Below are positions 1 to 8,103 of a stretch of 50,725 nt of DNA, piece by piece. Numbering within the stretch: position 1 is the first letter of the stretch; each line of letters begins with the position of its first letter. The position numbers were made by a program, and so were the translations under genes. This DNA comes from a virus: the IMG/VR virus record IMGVR_UViG_3300022752_000105, positions 1 to 50,725 of that record; one strand, written 5' to 3'. The notes beneath the pieces are model-generated. The model was not told the origin of the DNA, searched no databases, and saw nothing but the letters and a program-made list of their open reading frames with translations.

Positions 1-1640
1 GTGAGTTTAGTCATAAATTTTTCTGCTAATTGTCTAGCCTGTTGTCCCATTTCGTCACCAAATTTTTCACTGATGGCTTTTTCCACATCAATGGCAATAC
101 CTTCTTCGCTGCGGAATGGTCCTACATTGGGATTGTCTCTATTATAGAAACTCTTGACAATTTTAGCAACCTCTCCAATGACCGCTTTCATATCACGGTC
201 TTCTGCTACAGGTTGTGGTTGTGCTGCTGGTTGTGCTTCTGGTTGGGCAGCAGGTTGTAATACCTGAGCCAAACCTGGGAACTTTTGTTGATTCTCTGGT
301 TTCGTTGCCCACGGTGCTATGACGTCATTGATAGGATCAGCACTGGGATTGATACGAGCCTGGTCTTTGAGATTGTCTGCCAGTTCTGGACTTTCGACGC
401 CGTATTCGCTGAAGAAACGCACTACCTCATCTGCTGCCATTTCATCACTAAGTGTAAATGGTTGTGGAAGTTCTTGGAGAGCCTGTGCTAGTTGTTCTAC
501 ATTAAATTCCGTGCTGGCGGCGTCTTCTGCCCACTCTGCGAATGCCTGATCTAATTTGCCTGGTGCGAGATTTTCAGTTGCCTGTTCTGCTGTCTCCGAT
601 TCCTCTGTGTCAGTTTCACTTACATATGATTCTAAATCTACCTTGTTTGCCTCACTCATTATACGATGTAGTAAGGGGAAATATTGACTCAGTGCCTCTT
701 GATAGTTTTTCTCTGTGAATTTTGCCTTGTAGTCTTCCATTGTAACAGCGTCTAATTCTGCCTGTAGTCCATCATCTTCTGTTGCTGTAAATTCTGAAAT
801 CCATGATTCATAATAGGGGCGCTTGCTCAAACTTTCTAATTGTGCCTTTAATTCTTGTAGTCGGCCTATGGCCCTTTCTGTTATTCCCAATGCGTCATCG
901 TGTAGAGTAGCGCCACGAACTGTTTTTTGAAATTCACTTAATTGAGCAATTTCTTCGCTCATACGAATGATTGCCTTGCCTGCTGGATCATGTGGAGCAC
1001 CACCATGATCTACGTGTTGTGCCATGGCAAATGCGCCTGCTGGATGAATGAAAGGATACTTGAATCGTTCTCCATCCCGATTCTGTATAAAAATTGCCTT
1101 GATGTTTTTACGCTGACTGCGAGCACCTGGGAATGTTTCTTCCACTGGTTTGTTGTGTCTAATAATGACTTCAGTGCGACCTTTCACCGCACGACTGGTT
1201 TTGGAACTGCTACGGCCGTTCCAGCGTCCTTCTGCTATGCTTGTCATATCTTCTTCCTTGGGGCCCTGAGTGGCTGCTAGATGTTGAAAATCATTCTTGT
1301 CTAAATTGGTTTTGGCAATGTCTCTGGTGTCAAATCTCAATAATCTACGCATGGCAAAATAGCGCATTTCTTTTAGAAAATCATACCATAACTTCTTGCC
1401 CACGGGATCCTGTCCCTCTGTTATACCCTGGCTATAATATACCTTGAGACTGCCTAGATCATTTAGACTGATACTGACACGCCCTAGATCTACACCTTCC
1501 CTGATAAAGTCAAAATCAAAGAATCTTGCTTCAGCAGGGTCAATGGTAACTGCGCCTGTTTCGTCTCCCATTTCTAGATTTGAGAAACGGCTGCGAACTT
1601 TGTCAAATAGATCTTGGCTGATAATCTGTATAGGTTTCAT
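1..1640 (-). CDS. Unknown conserved-looking phage protein next to terminase, C-terminus cut by window edge
   Basis: The open frame runs from an ATG at 1640 to the left edge without a stop (546 codons visible), so the C-terminus is missing. The N-terminus begins MKPIQIISQDLFDKVRSRF. The visible end holds an Ala/Pro/Gln-rich linker (AQPAAQPQPV) followed by a charged helical segment. I recognise no catalytic motif or membrane segment. It follows the large terminase directly: its promoter-like core TAAATA (1647-1652) abuts the terminase stop codon and is six bases from the ATG, with no Shine-Dalgarno sequence. The context (terminase, head-completion genes) suggests a head or packaging-associated virion protein. 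That is inference; the function is unknown. Confidence 0.8.
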   Translation of the reverse strand, partial: MKPIQIISQDLFDKVRSRFSNLEMGDETGAVTIDPAEARFFDFDFIREGVDLGRVSISLNDLGSLKVYYSQGITEGQDPVGKKLWYDFLKEMRYFAMRRLLRFDTRDIAKTNLDKNDFQHLAATQGPKEEDMTSIAEGRWNGRSSSKTSRAVKGRTEVIIRHNKPVEETFPGARSQRKNIKAIFIQNRDGERFKYPFIHPAGAFAMAQHVDHGGAPHDPAGKAIIRMSEEIAQLSEFQKTVRGATLHDDALGITERAIGRLQELKAQLESLSKRPYYESWISEFTATEDDGLQAELDAVTMEDYKAKFTEKNYQEALSQYFPLLHRIMSEANKVDLESYVSETDTEESETAEQATENLAPGKLDQAFAEWAEDAASTEFNVEQLAQALQELPQPFTLSDEMAADEVVRFFSEYGVESPELADNLKDQARINPSADPINDVIAPWATKPENQQKFPGLAQVLQPAAQPEAQPAAQPQPVAEDRDMKAVIGEVAKIVKSFYNRDNPNVGPFRSEEGIAIDVEKAISEKFGDEMGQQARQLAEKFMTKL

Positions 1641-1646
1641 AATAAT

Positions 1647-1652
1647 TATTTA
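1647..1652 (-). promoter_or_regulatory. Late-promoter-like core AATAAATA, 6 nt from start codon
   Basis: On the minus strand the core reads TAAATA within TAATAAATA, just after the terminase stop codon, and six bases before the ATG at 1640. It resembles the T4 late promoter TATAAATA. The short gap leaves no space for a ribosome-binding site. The transcription start is inferred, not seen. Confidence 0.5.
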
Positions 1653-3233
1653 TTAGTGACTTATGTAAATGGGCATGGGCATAATCCACTCATCTTCTCG
1701 TTCTTCACGCATTTTATCGTAGATAGCAGGATCCCACTCTTGTAACATCATGATCATGCGTAGAGCCAATAACATGCTGCTGACCAAGTCATCTGTGGCA
1801 CCGACCTTGCCCTCAAAACTCATGCCCTTGGCCACGTAGGTCTTTAATTCACTGACCAAAGGCTTACTATAGATCTTAAGACGATCACTTTCAATTAAGT
1901 GCTTTAACTTGGCACAGATTGATATTTTTGCTGAATGTGTAGTGTTAAATCCTTTGCGGAAACGGCGAACATGACCTTTCTTAATAGGCTCACTGAGAAA
2001 CAGGCCTGGTATGCTTTCTTCACCTATTTCACTGATGGCTACCAAGGCTGCTTCTCCCACAGAATTGTTTTCCACGCTGAAGTATAGATTGGCCTGACTG
2101 CCCTGTTTAGCACACTCGTCATTGATAAAATTACAGATATCTCTCAGAATACGCACCTGACCTTGTATGGTGGTCAGATTGTGCTGCCACTCTGCCGCCT
2201 GCTCAAAACTAGGTATTTCTAAGACCTGTATGGCAGCAGGATCACTACCTGTGCCCAGACTGGGATCTAGGGCAACAATATAAGTAGAGTTGGCTTTAAT
2301 TTTCTTATACCAACGGCATTGTCCTGCCCGCATCCACGGTTCTTTGCCTTCTAGCGTGGCTAATTTTAGACTACTGATCAGGGTTTCATCAAATACTAAA
2401 AATTCAACTTCGTGCTCACGACGAAACCTTTCTTCACCTATGCTAGCCCGCTCCATCTCTGCCCACTTTTCATCTCTATCCGGATGTTCGCTCCAGTGTG
2501 CCTTAAATGGGAAGAAACCATTACGCCCTACTTCTGTAGTATTGCCATGCTCGTCAAAACGATAACTAGCGTCTTTCCAAATTTGTGCAAAGGTATCTTC
2601 ATCTGAGTTTGGGGTTGAAGTGATAATGGCCTTACCACCTGTGGCCAGTGTAGGTCTTATGGAAGTCCAGAATTCCGTGGCTATGCTAGGTGGGACAAAG
2701 GCAAACTCGTCAGCGTAGAGCAAGGAAAGACTCATACCACGACCAGTTGTTTCTGTTGTAGTCTGTGCGACAATACGTGATCCATTGTCAAATTCTATGC
2801 TTTCTTTGTTATAACTTGTCACACCGCAGCGAATGTGATCTGGACAAAATTCGTAGCCATATCTTACTCTCTGCATAATTTCTTTAGCTCCGGTATATTT
2901 GTGTGCCGCAATTAATATGGTGCTGTCTGGTATAAACATGGCAAACCATAACAAATATCCTGCTGCTGTTGTTGTTTTTCCTGTTTGACGAGGAAGTAAA
3001 TTAACATTAAATCTATGACTGTGATAGCTATCTACTAACCTACGCTGGTAATCAAAAGGTTCAAATAACAATTTTCCTTTGACTGGATGTTGAATGTAAA
3101 AAAATTTCTTGAGAAAATAATGTGGACCCAGTTTTTGATCTGAGCAGGCAATGAGATCATCAATTTCCTGCTGCGTCCATTTTTGCTGAACGTTAGCATT
3201 TTTTACTAGTTTATAATCTTTTGTCAGTGCCAT
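1653..3233 (-). CDS. 17: Terminase large subunit (gp17-like packaging ATPase/nuclease)
   Basis: This motor protein pumps DNA into the prohead and cuts the concatemer. At 526 residues it is somewhat shorter than T4 gp17 (610). The ATPase has a Walker A, PRQTGKT (residues 81-87), a Walker B, LLYADE (171-176), and a coupling motif ITSTPN (about 204-209). The C-terminal RNase H-like nuclease shows VALDPSLGTGSD (Asp323), a second acidic strand SVENN (Glu388) and a late Asp pair in GATDDLVSS. Start ATG 3233 is chosen because the promoter core TAAATA (3239-3244) lies five bases before it. No Shine-Dalgarno sequence is present. A terminator for the upstream gene sits directly before the promoter. All key residues look intact. 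Confidence 0.96.
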   Translation of the reverse strand: MALTKDYKLVKNANVQQKWTQQEIDDLIACSDQKLGPHYFLKKFFYIQHPVKGKLLFEPFDYQRRLVDSYHSHRFNVNLLPRQTGKTTTAAGYLLWFAMFIPDSTILIAAHKYTGAKEIMQRVRYGYEFCPDHIRCGVTSYNKESIEFDNGSRIVAQTTTETTGRGMSLSLLYADEFAFVPPSIATEFWTSIRPTLATGGKAIITSTPNSDEDTFAQIWKDASYRFDEHGNTTEVGRNGFFPFKAHWSEHPDRDEKWAEMERASIGEERFRREHEVEFLVFDETLISSLKLATLEGKEPWMRAGQCRWYKKIKANSTYIVALDPSLGTGSDPAAIQVLEIPSFEQAAEWQHNLTTIQGQVRILRDICNFINDECAKQGSQANLYFSVENNSVGEAALVAISEIGEESIPGLFLSEPIKKGHVRRFRKGFNTTHSAKISICAKLKHLIESDRLKIYSKPLVSELKTYVAKGMSFEGKVGATDDLVSSMLLALRMIMMLQEWDPAIYDKMREEREDEWIMPMPIYISH

Positions 3234-3238
3234 ATGAT

Positions 3239-3244
3239 TATTTA
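3239..3244 (-). promoter_or_regulatory. Late-promoter-like core AGTAAATA before terminase, 5 nt from ATG
   Basis: TAAATA on the minus strand, five bases from the terminase ATG at 3233, and about eight bases after the hairpin terminator at 3252-3275. Same geometry as the sites at 4659, 7375, 21959 and 46367. Confidence 0.55.
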
Positions 3245-3251
3245 CTGAAAA

Positions 3252-3275
3252 AAATAGCCCCCTAAGGGGCTATTT
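3252..3275 (-). terminator. Rho-independent terminator after the 254-residue gene
   Basis: AATAGCCCC and GGGGCTATT form a nine-base-pair stem with a four-base loop. On the minus strand it is followed by a run of T, immediately after the stop of the gene at 3293-4057. It separates that operon from the terminase. Confidence 0.88.
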
Positions 3276-3292
3276 GGTGATATAAAGTAATT

Positions 3293-4057
3293 TTATTCAC
3301 CTACAAATTTGCGATATTCTGCAAATAAGTCACGTTCAATTTGCTCCATTGTTTTGGTATAGGGGTTGCCGCCACCATTTACCGCACCGGCCTCGTTATC
3401 GCCTTTACTGTTTAGATCATTTCCAGTTGGAGTCATACTGGCATAACCTGAAGTTTCAGGCGCCGGTTCATTGTCATACTCACGAACATCATCTTTATCT
3501 AATTCGCTGTCATCCTGGTCGTCATCACCTGGATTTAATTTATCAATCATACTACGCATCATGCCTGGTTCATAGTCCATGCTATCACCGCCGTCAGTAC
3601 TAATTTCTGCGGGTGGGGGCACATCTCCCTGCATGTTCATAGGCTCTGACATATCATGACCGTGATGATCTCGACCTGCCAGGGTCATAATATCACGCAA
3701 CATTGCACTAAGCTCATCACCGCTGTCTGCTGTGATATTGATACTTGCAGGAGTGTGATGATCATTCATACCACCCATTGGCATCATGCCGCACTCATCA
3801 ACTTGTTCCTCATCAAACATATCTTCTTTTTTGATGTCGCCTGTACCCTTGCCATTTATTTTAATTTCTTGGCCTTTTGGTGTGTTTTGAACTGCCTGTC
3901 CATAGGCATTACCTTCATTTGGTTCTTCATCTACGTGATCTTCTTTATCACTTGCGGTTTCTTTTATACTTTTATTCAATACAGGTACATCTGACATTAC
4001 ATTGGGATTGCCTGCATCAAGTTCTGCTAGTCTTTTTAATACATCTAACATTTGCAT
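3293..4057 (-). CDS. Acidic, Met/Asp-rich protein upstream of terminase
   Basis: 254 residues, strongly acidic and low in complexity (DDDQDDSELDKDD; several His/Met clusters such as GGMNDHHTP and GRDHHGHDM). There are two ordered-looking parts: a helical N-terminus MQMLDVLKRLAELDAG and a C-terminal helix ERDLFAEYRKFVGE. The start at 4057 has an AAGGA ribosome-binding site. It lies two bases after the previous gene's stop, so the two are co-transcribed; a terminator follows. LAE near the N-terminus fits the L/I-x-E cut site of T4 prohead protease, but that is weak alone. No enzyme motif seen. The neighbourhood suggests a head-related protein; the function is unknown. Confidence 0.82.
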   Translation of the reverse strand: MQMLDVLKRLAELDAGNPNVMSDVPVLNKSIKETASDKEDHVDEEPNEGNAYGQAVQNTPKGQEIKINGKGTGDIKKEDMFDEEQVDECGMMPMGGMNDHHTPASINITADSGDELSAMLRDIMTLAGRDHHGHDMSEPMNMQGDVPPPAEISTDGGDSMDYEPGMMRSMIDKLNPGDDDQDDSELDKDDVREYDNEPAPETSGYASMTPTGNDLNSKGDNEAGAVNGGGNPYTKTMEQIERDLFAEYRKFVGE

Positions 4058-4059
4058 AG

Positions 4060-4653
4060 TTATTTCCTTAACGGGTTATAGTCCGTTGGTTTAATTGGAC
4101 TTTGCGTACCTGCTGGGCTATCTGTATTAAATTTTGCATCACCCTCGGTAGGTCTTTGCTCACCACGCTCCTTGCGTTGTAATCTTAGGATATCATTTAA
4201 TTCTTTTACAAATCCTGTGTTATATTTGTCACCGTAATAATCTTCAAATTTAGCATTAGGAGATTCACTATAGTTAGGATCATCTAATAGGGCACCTTTA
4301 CGTTCAGGAGCGGGTGTTTGATATTCTTCGCTAGGTTCACCGGGACGTTTTACAACAACATAACTAGCGTGTTTTTTAAGTGCTTGAGATACAACTTCAG
4401 TTAATTCGTGCTGTGTGGTGGGATAATCTAGGCTGACCTCATATATATTTACTTCTACATTTTTAACATTGGGAAAGTCTAATGGTAATTCTTGAATAGG
4501 AGTTTTTCCTGCTTTTTTAAAGCTATTCGTGACAAATCTTTCTAAACTGGTTTTAAGAACATTTTCCTGTTCTGTAGTCATTTCTCCAGCAATTTTGATT
4601 TTAAAATCATAACGCTTTTGACTTTCGATTAGGTATTCAGTAAAGGTTTTCAT
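4060..4653 (-). CDS. Putative internal head protein with capsid-targeting-like N-terminus
   Basis: 197 residues. The N-terminus, MKTFTEYLIES, resembles the T4 capsid-targeting sequence MKTYQEFIAEA carried by internal head proteins and removed by protease gp21. LIE at residues 8-10 fits the known L/I-x-E cut rule. The rest has a folded-looking N-terminal half (DFKIKIAGEM, then alternating strands and helices to about residue 110) and a Pro/Glu-rich, probably flexible C-terminal half. The start has no Shine-Dalgarno sequence; a TAAATA core lies five bases upstream. The next gene follows after two bases. Function inside the head is not known, and the targeting call rests on a short motif only. 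Confidence 0.8.
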   Translation of the reverse strand: MKTFTEYLIESQKRYDFKIKIAGEMTTEQENVLKTSLERFVTNSFKKAGKTPIQELPLDFPNVKNVEVNIYEVSLDYPTTQHELTEVVSQALKKHASYVVVKRPGEPSEEYQTPAPERKGALLDDPNYSESPNAKFEDYYGDKYNTGFVKELNDILRLQRKERGEQRPTEGDAKFNTDSPAGTQSPIKPTDYNPLRK

Positions 4654-4658
4654 AGTAT

Positions 4659-4664
4659 TATTTA
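4659..4664 (-). promoter_or_regulatory. Late-promoter-like core AATAAATA, 5 nt from ATG
   Basis: TAAATA on the minus strand, in the context TTGAATAAATAATACT before the ATG at 4653. Five bases separate the core from the start codon, so the message would be nearly leaderless if the site works as in T4. Confidence 0.55.
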
Positions 4665-4679
4665 TTCAATTTTTAATTT

Positions 4680-4763
4680 TCATGAAGCTCGTATAAGAGA
4701 ATATTTACATCTCCAATTTATTGATTCGATTTTTAAATCAATCACTTCATTAAACATTAACAT
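4680..4763 (-). CDS. Candidate 27-residue small protein
   Basis: A short frame starts at ATG 4763 and ends at a TGA at 4680-4682. The peptide begins MLMFNEVIDLKIESINW and continues RCKYSLIRAS. A good ribosome-binding site (AAAGGA, six bases from the ATG) lies just after the stop of the small-terminase gene, so it would be read from the same message. Without it, the 123 bases between 4654 and 4776 would be the longest unexplained gap here. There is no recognised family. The Trp-Arg-Cys-Lys-Tyr stretch could be tested for conservation. It could also be chance in AT-rich DNA. Confidence 0.4.
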   Translation of the reverse strand: MLMFNEVIDLKIESINWRCKYSLIRAS

Positions 4764-4776
4764 TTTAAATCCTTTA

Positions 4777-5253
4777 TTATTTCATATTCTTAAGTTTTTC
4801 TAGTAGGCTATTCCTATCTGTAATCACATATCCCTGAGCTTCTATGGTTTGTTCTGCATCACTATGTTTTTTATCAATTGCTAGTTTTTTCAGCTGTAGC
4901 TCAACCATTTTAAGTTTTTTATCTATTTTTGCGCTCTTAGCCTGTATGGCAGCGTTCATCATATTAGCTGCAACTTCGAACATACGAGCACCATATCGAA
5001 CTTCTACATTCATTCCTAAGTCCATAAGGTCATCGTAGGCCTGTTCTGCCTTGGCTGCTAGTGCATCTAATTCTCCATCGGCCATGTCACCTAGACCTTT
5101 TACCCTTGGAAGAGCAGCACTAATCTTATCGAATTCTTCAAGTTTTTCTTGTAGATCTATGGGTTGAGGTAACTGAGTGGGTGCATCTTTAGGGCCAATG
5201 TGGTCTTCTTCATTATTAGGAAGATTTAATAATTGTTCTAATTTTTTTGTCAT
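4777..5253 (-). CDS. 16: Terminase small subunit (gp16-like)
   Basis: 158 residues, close to T4 gp16 (164). The small terminase recognises DNA and regulates the gp17 motor. The protein has a disordered, Pro-rich N-terminus and then a mostly helical core: AYDDLMDLGMNVEVR, ARMFEVAANMMNAAIQAK, and KIDKKLKMVELQLKKL. The segment FEVAANM followed by a coiled-coil-like helix matches the central domain seen in T4-like gp16. It sits between the gp4-type nuclease and the gene before gp17. The start is weakly marked: only AT-rich sequence precedes it, with a broken GTAAATTT core. The family call rests on helical pattern, length and position, not on a catalytic signature. Confidence 0.68.
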   Translation of the reverse strand: MTKKLEQLLNLPNNEEDHIGPKDAPTQLPQPIDLQEKLEEFDKISAALPRVKGLGDMADGELDALAAKAEQAYDDLMDLGMNVEVRYGARMFEVAANMMNAAIQAKSAKIDKKLKMVELQLKKLAIDKKHSDAEQTIEAQGYVITDRNSLLEKLKNMK

Positions 5254-5274
5254 AAGTTGTTTTAAAAAATTTAC

Positions 5275-5718
5275 TTATCTTCTTTTAGATCCTTGTTGGA
5301 ATATATCATTTTCATTTATTACTCTAAATTTTAACCCATGGTTTCTCGCCCATTGACCGGCCGCTTCCCACTTGGCCATATTTTTAACGTATTGAGCTTG
5401 ATCATATGGGTTTTTTCCTACTCTTTCACGTATACTTTGTTTTGCTGGTTTAATTTCTATAAGTTCTCCATGCTTTTTCATATTTTTATCAACGTAAGTT
5501 ATTAAAAAATCTGGAACATAGACAGTTTGTTTGCCTGTAAGAGGATCTCTATATGGAATTTTAACACATTCGCTAGACCATTCTTGTATTGCTGGATTGT
5601 TATCACAAAACATCATAAAGGTTAATTCCCAACTACTACGATAAACTGGAAGTTTATTACCTACATATTTTTCTAAATTTTTTACTTGATAAATGTCTTT
5701 AGCAAATTTTAAAGTCAT
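5275..5718 (-). CDS. 4: Head-completion nuclease-like protein (gp4-like)
   Basis: 147 residues, matching T4 gp4 (150), which acts after packaging to finish the head so that the tail can join. Residues RSSWELTFMMFCDN (27-40) are the family's recognisable core. A PD-(D/E)xK nuclease pattern is visible: Glu31, Pro69-Asp70 (VPDFLITY) and Glu88-x-Lys90 (ELIEIKP). The catalytic set looks complete, so nuclease activity is plausible. The start codon overlaps the upstream gene's stop by four bases (ATGA), so translation is probably coupled. It is followed closely by the small terminase. Confidence 0.85.
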   Translation of the reverse strand: MTLKFAKDIYQVKNLEKYVGNKLPVYRSSWELTFMMFCDNNPAIQEWSSECVKIPYRDPLTGKQTVYVPDFLITYVDKNMKKHGELIEIKPAKQSIRERVGKNPYDQAQYVKNMAKWEAAGQWARNHGLKFRVINENDIFQQGSKRR

Positions 5719-6083
5719 GCAATAATATTTCTTTCTATTTCAGAGTTTACCAATGTTTTAGATACATACCCTAGGCTGCTTGTTTTATATCTGTTAAAAT
5801 TTAAAATTTCTGCAACAAGTCCAGAAATGCTTACATCATCTATACCTTTCAAAGTATCTAAAACCTGCATAGGATTGTAACCGTCTGTTTTCGCTTGTAA
5901 AATAATTACTTCAGCTATAAGTTCAGCTGACGATTCTTCAAAACCTTTACTTGTAAAGAATCCTGTTACAGCCGCAAAAACATTTGCATCAATACCCATA
6001 GGCAAATTTTGATAACCGTTAAATCCTTCAACAGTAGAATTTTTTCTATACTTTTTTGGTAAATTTGTGTAGGAATATCTCAT
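5715..6083 (-). CDS. Unknown small tail/head-region protein
   Basis: 122 residues; no family recognised. It begins MRYSYTNLPKKYRKN and has a helical middle part (FAAVTGFFTSKGFEES, ELIAEVIILQAKTDG) and a tail with EILNFNRYKTS. No signal peptide, membrane segment or metal site. Its ATG overlaps the stop of the tube-like protein upstream (TAATG), and its own end overlaps the gp4 start by four bases. It is therefore translationally coupled between a baseplate-type gene and a head-completion gene. A virion or assembly role is likely from context only. Confidence 0.8.
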   Translation of the reverse strand: MRYSYTNLPKKYRKNSTVEGFNGYQNLPMGIDANVFAAVTGFFTSKGFEESSAELIAEVIILQAKTDGYNPMQVLDTLKGIDDVSISGLVAEILNFNRYKTSSLGYVSKTLVNSEIERNIIA

Positions 6084-7369
6084 TATCTTTTTGGTGGGAA
6101 TAAAATTGCTGCTGGATTAACACGTATTTTTCCATCCACGCTTGTATTCAAGGCTTTAAAAACATTGATTCCAATACCCCCCGGTAAGTTAAACACACCA
6201 GGTACATATTGATTAGATGGAGGTTCATAATATTTTCCGGCCGGATCTCTAATAGAGTTATTTAAAACACTTGATGCAATATTGTAGCCCTTTGGACCTA
6301 CTCTACCTAATCCATTTTTGTTAATATAATCTTTTGCTAAAATAGCAGCCACATCAAGCAATGGATTTTTTATTCTTCTAGGGGGATTTACAAGGCCGTA
6401 CTGCCTAGGCATGTTAGGTCTATCAAAAAAACTATGTCTTTGTGCAGGAGCATTGTACATTCTTGCCTTCCCTGCCTTATCAAATAAAGGATTTCCGCTG
6501 ATTGCAGGTGCTTGACTTCGATCAAAGATTACAGCATTACTAGGTCTTAGAGCAGCACCAATATTAACATTGGCATTTGTTTGACGATTACCTCCTAATG
6601 ATAAAGGACTTTGACTAGGATCATAAAATTCATTTTTATAGTTGGGTATTGTATCTATTGAATTGTTATGATTTCCTCTATAGTACAGGACGTTTTCATA
6701 GACAAGGGTCATGCTATTTTGCAAAACTTTAGCACCCTCTGATTGGTTCAAAGTGTCATGTCTCCATTCAGTTATCTTGGGATTGATAATTGAAATCAAA
6801 GTATGATCGTGATGAGTATGATGAAGAACATAGATGTCAATACGTTCGAAAAAGCTGCCTGCAACACCTCTATTATACATTCCATATTCATAATCTACGG
6901 TGCCGTACTTTGTATCAGTGAACTGTTTAGGGATATTTGTAGTTTCTTGATCATAGTTGCCGTCAGCAAATGTATGTTTATAGTAACTTGCCCATAGATC
7001 ATTAGTGAAACCTGCGTTATCATCGTGAAAATCTATTGAAATTGGACTATAATTAATAGATGTATTAACTTGTGTTTTTCTATTATATTGGTTTAACATT
7101 TCTGTTTTTATAGAAAATTTTGGCAAGTCTACCTTTTTAACATACATTCCTATATTTCTGTTTATTTCGCCAACCTGTGCTTGTTGATTTATTAAAAAAC
7201 TTACATAATAAAGAAAACCATACTTGGGAGCTCTGACCTGATAATCGTCAATATAAAACCGTGATGCGTGTCTGTAATCCTGGAGTCGTGCGATTCCGGG
7301 AGTTTTTGTTCCATCAACAAGTCCAGATGCTATATTTCCGATGCCTAAAAAATTGTTAGATTTACTCAT
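6083..7369 (-). CDS. Tail-tube-fold baseplate protein (gp54/gp48-type candidate)
   Basis: 428 residues. The middle part looks like a tail-tube barrel: KKVDLPKFSIKTEMLN, then a long loop, then IINPKITEWRHDTLNQ and NSMTLVYENVLYYRG. Such 'P-x-I-x-W-x-H-D ... M-x-L-x-Y-E' strands are typical of tube proteins and of the T4 baseplate proteins gp48 and gp54, on which the tube starts. T4 gp54 has 320 residues, so the C-terminal 170 or so, rich in Asn/Pro/Gly, are extra. It lies directly after the tube gene. A terminator (7390-7412) and a TAAATA core five bases from the ATG make it a new transcription unit. gp48 versus gp54 cannot be decided here. Confidence 0.55.
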   Translation of the reverse strand: MSKSNNFLGIGNIASGLVDGTKTPGIARLQDYRHASRFYIDDYQVRAPKYGFLYYVSFLINQQAQVGEINRNIGMYVKKVDLPKFSIKTEMLNQYNRKTQVNTSINYSPISIDFHDDNAGFTNDLWASYYKHTFADGNYDQETTNIPKQFTDTKYGTVDYEYGMYNRGVAGSFFERIDIYVLHHTHHDHTLISIINPKITEWRHDTLNQSEGAKVLQNSMTLVYENVLYYRGNHNNSIDTIPNYKNEFYDPSQSPLSLGGNRQTNANVNIGAALRPSNAVIFDRSQAPAISGNPLFDKAGKARMYNAPAQRHSFFDRPNMPRQYGLVNPPRRIKNPLLDVAAILAKDYINKNGLGRVGPKGYNIASSVLNNSIRDPAGKYYEPPSNQYVPGVFNLPGGIGINVFKALNTSVDGKIRVNPAAILFPPKR

Positions 7370-7374
7370 AAATT

Positions 7375-7380
7375 TATTTA
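7375..7380 (-). promoter_or_regulatory. Late-promoter-like core AATAAATA, 5 nt from ATG
   Basis: TAAATA on the minus strand within GAATAAATAAATTT, five bases from the ATG at 7369, and ten bases after the stem of the gp19 terminator. No Shine-Dalgarno sequence is present. Confidence 0.55.
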
Positions 7381-7389
7381 TTCAAAAAA

Positions 7390-7412
7390 AATCCCGGAAA
7401 ATTTCCGGGATT
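7390..7412 (-). terminator. Rho-independent terminator after tail tube gene
   Basis: AATCCCGGAAA pairs with TTTCCGGGATT; the inner pairs must open to give a usable loop. On the minus strand a run of eight T follows. It lies 17 bases after the gp19 stop and directly before the next promoter core. Confidence 0.88.
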
Positions 7413-7429
7413 GATTGGGATCTGTAATA

Positions 7430-8080
7430 CTAACCGCCTGTAGATAATCCCTGTGCATTTGGAGGACGAACCACTCGTCCTACATTTACACCTAATCCGC
7501 TGGCTGCTCCCCCCGGTGCCTCTAGTTGAATAGCATTATCAAAAGTTATGGTCAATGAAATATCCATAACTTCATTACTGTTATAATCACCGCCTTGATA
7601 TGTTGCCTGCTTGATAAAACAACCTAAAAATTCAAAACTTTCTAATGTGACAGGCTCAAATCCTCCGTTACCACCATCTAAAATTTCTACACGCATTCTA
7701 AATTTATAATCAATGGCACTTTGAGCACCTGCTTGCTCAAAAAAGTCAAATTGTTTCTGAAGTTGCTCACCTACCTTACGGCTAACAACACCACTGGCAT
7801 CATCTCGAATGGTTAATTTTGCATCTGCAAAGTTATGCTTGCCTAGAATCTTAACGGTGCTATTATAGACTGGTAATTTTATTTCTTCAAATGTAACATC
7901 CGGTCGTGTTGCATTCATAACTTGCTTGGTTAATTCAGTTGTAGGAGCACCGGCTACTCCAAAACCGTCTAATGTCACCCTAAAGCGATATTTGAGCTTT
8001 GGCATCAGCAAGCCTTGCGTAGAACTTGCTTGTGTACCTGCGATAGGAACGGTAAAATTTCTTAAACTTGCGATTGGCAT
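7430..8080 (-). CDS. 19: Tail tube protein (gp19-like)
   Basis: 216 residues versus 163 in T4 gp19. The protein stacks as hexamers to form the inner tail tube. The pattern fits the tube fold: LKYRFRVTLDGFG early, TFEEIKLPVYNSTVKILGK in the middle, and a late strand pair FEFLGCFIKQATYQGGDY and VMDISLTITFDNAIQL. The Gly/Pro-rich C-terminal tail of about 25 residues is extra. A strong AAAGGAG ribosome-binding site precedes the ATG at 8080. It lies 23 bases after the sheath gene, as expected for the gp18-gp19 pair, and ends at a terminator. Confidence 0.85.
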   Translation of the reverse strand: MPIASLRNFTVPIAGTQASSTQGLLMPKLKYRFRVTLDGFGVAGAPTTELTKQVMNATRPDVTFEEIKLPVYNSTVKILGKHNFADAKLTIRDDASGVVSRKVGEQLQKQFDFFEQAGAQSAIDYKFRMRVEILDGGNGGFEPVTLESFEFLGCFIKQATYQGGDYNSNEVMDISLTITFDNAIQLEAPGGAASGLGVNVGRVVRPPNAQGLSTGG

Positions 8081-8103
8081 TTAAATGCTCCTTTTAAATT
8101 ACT

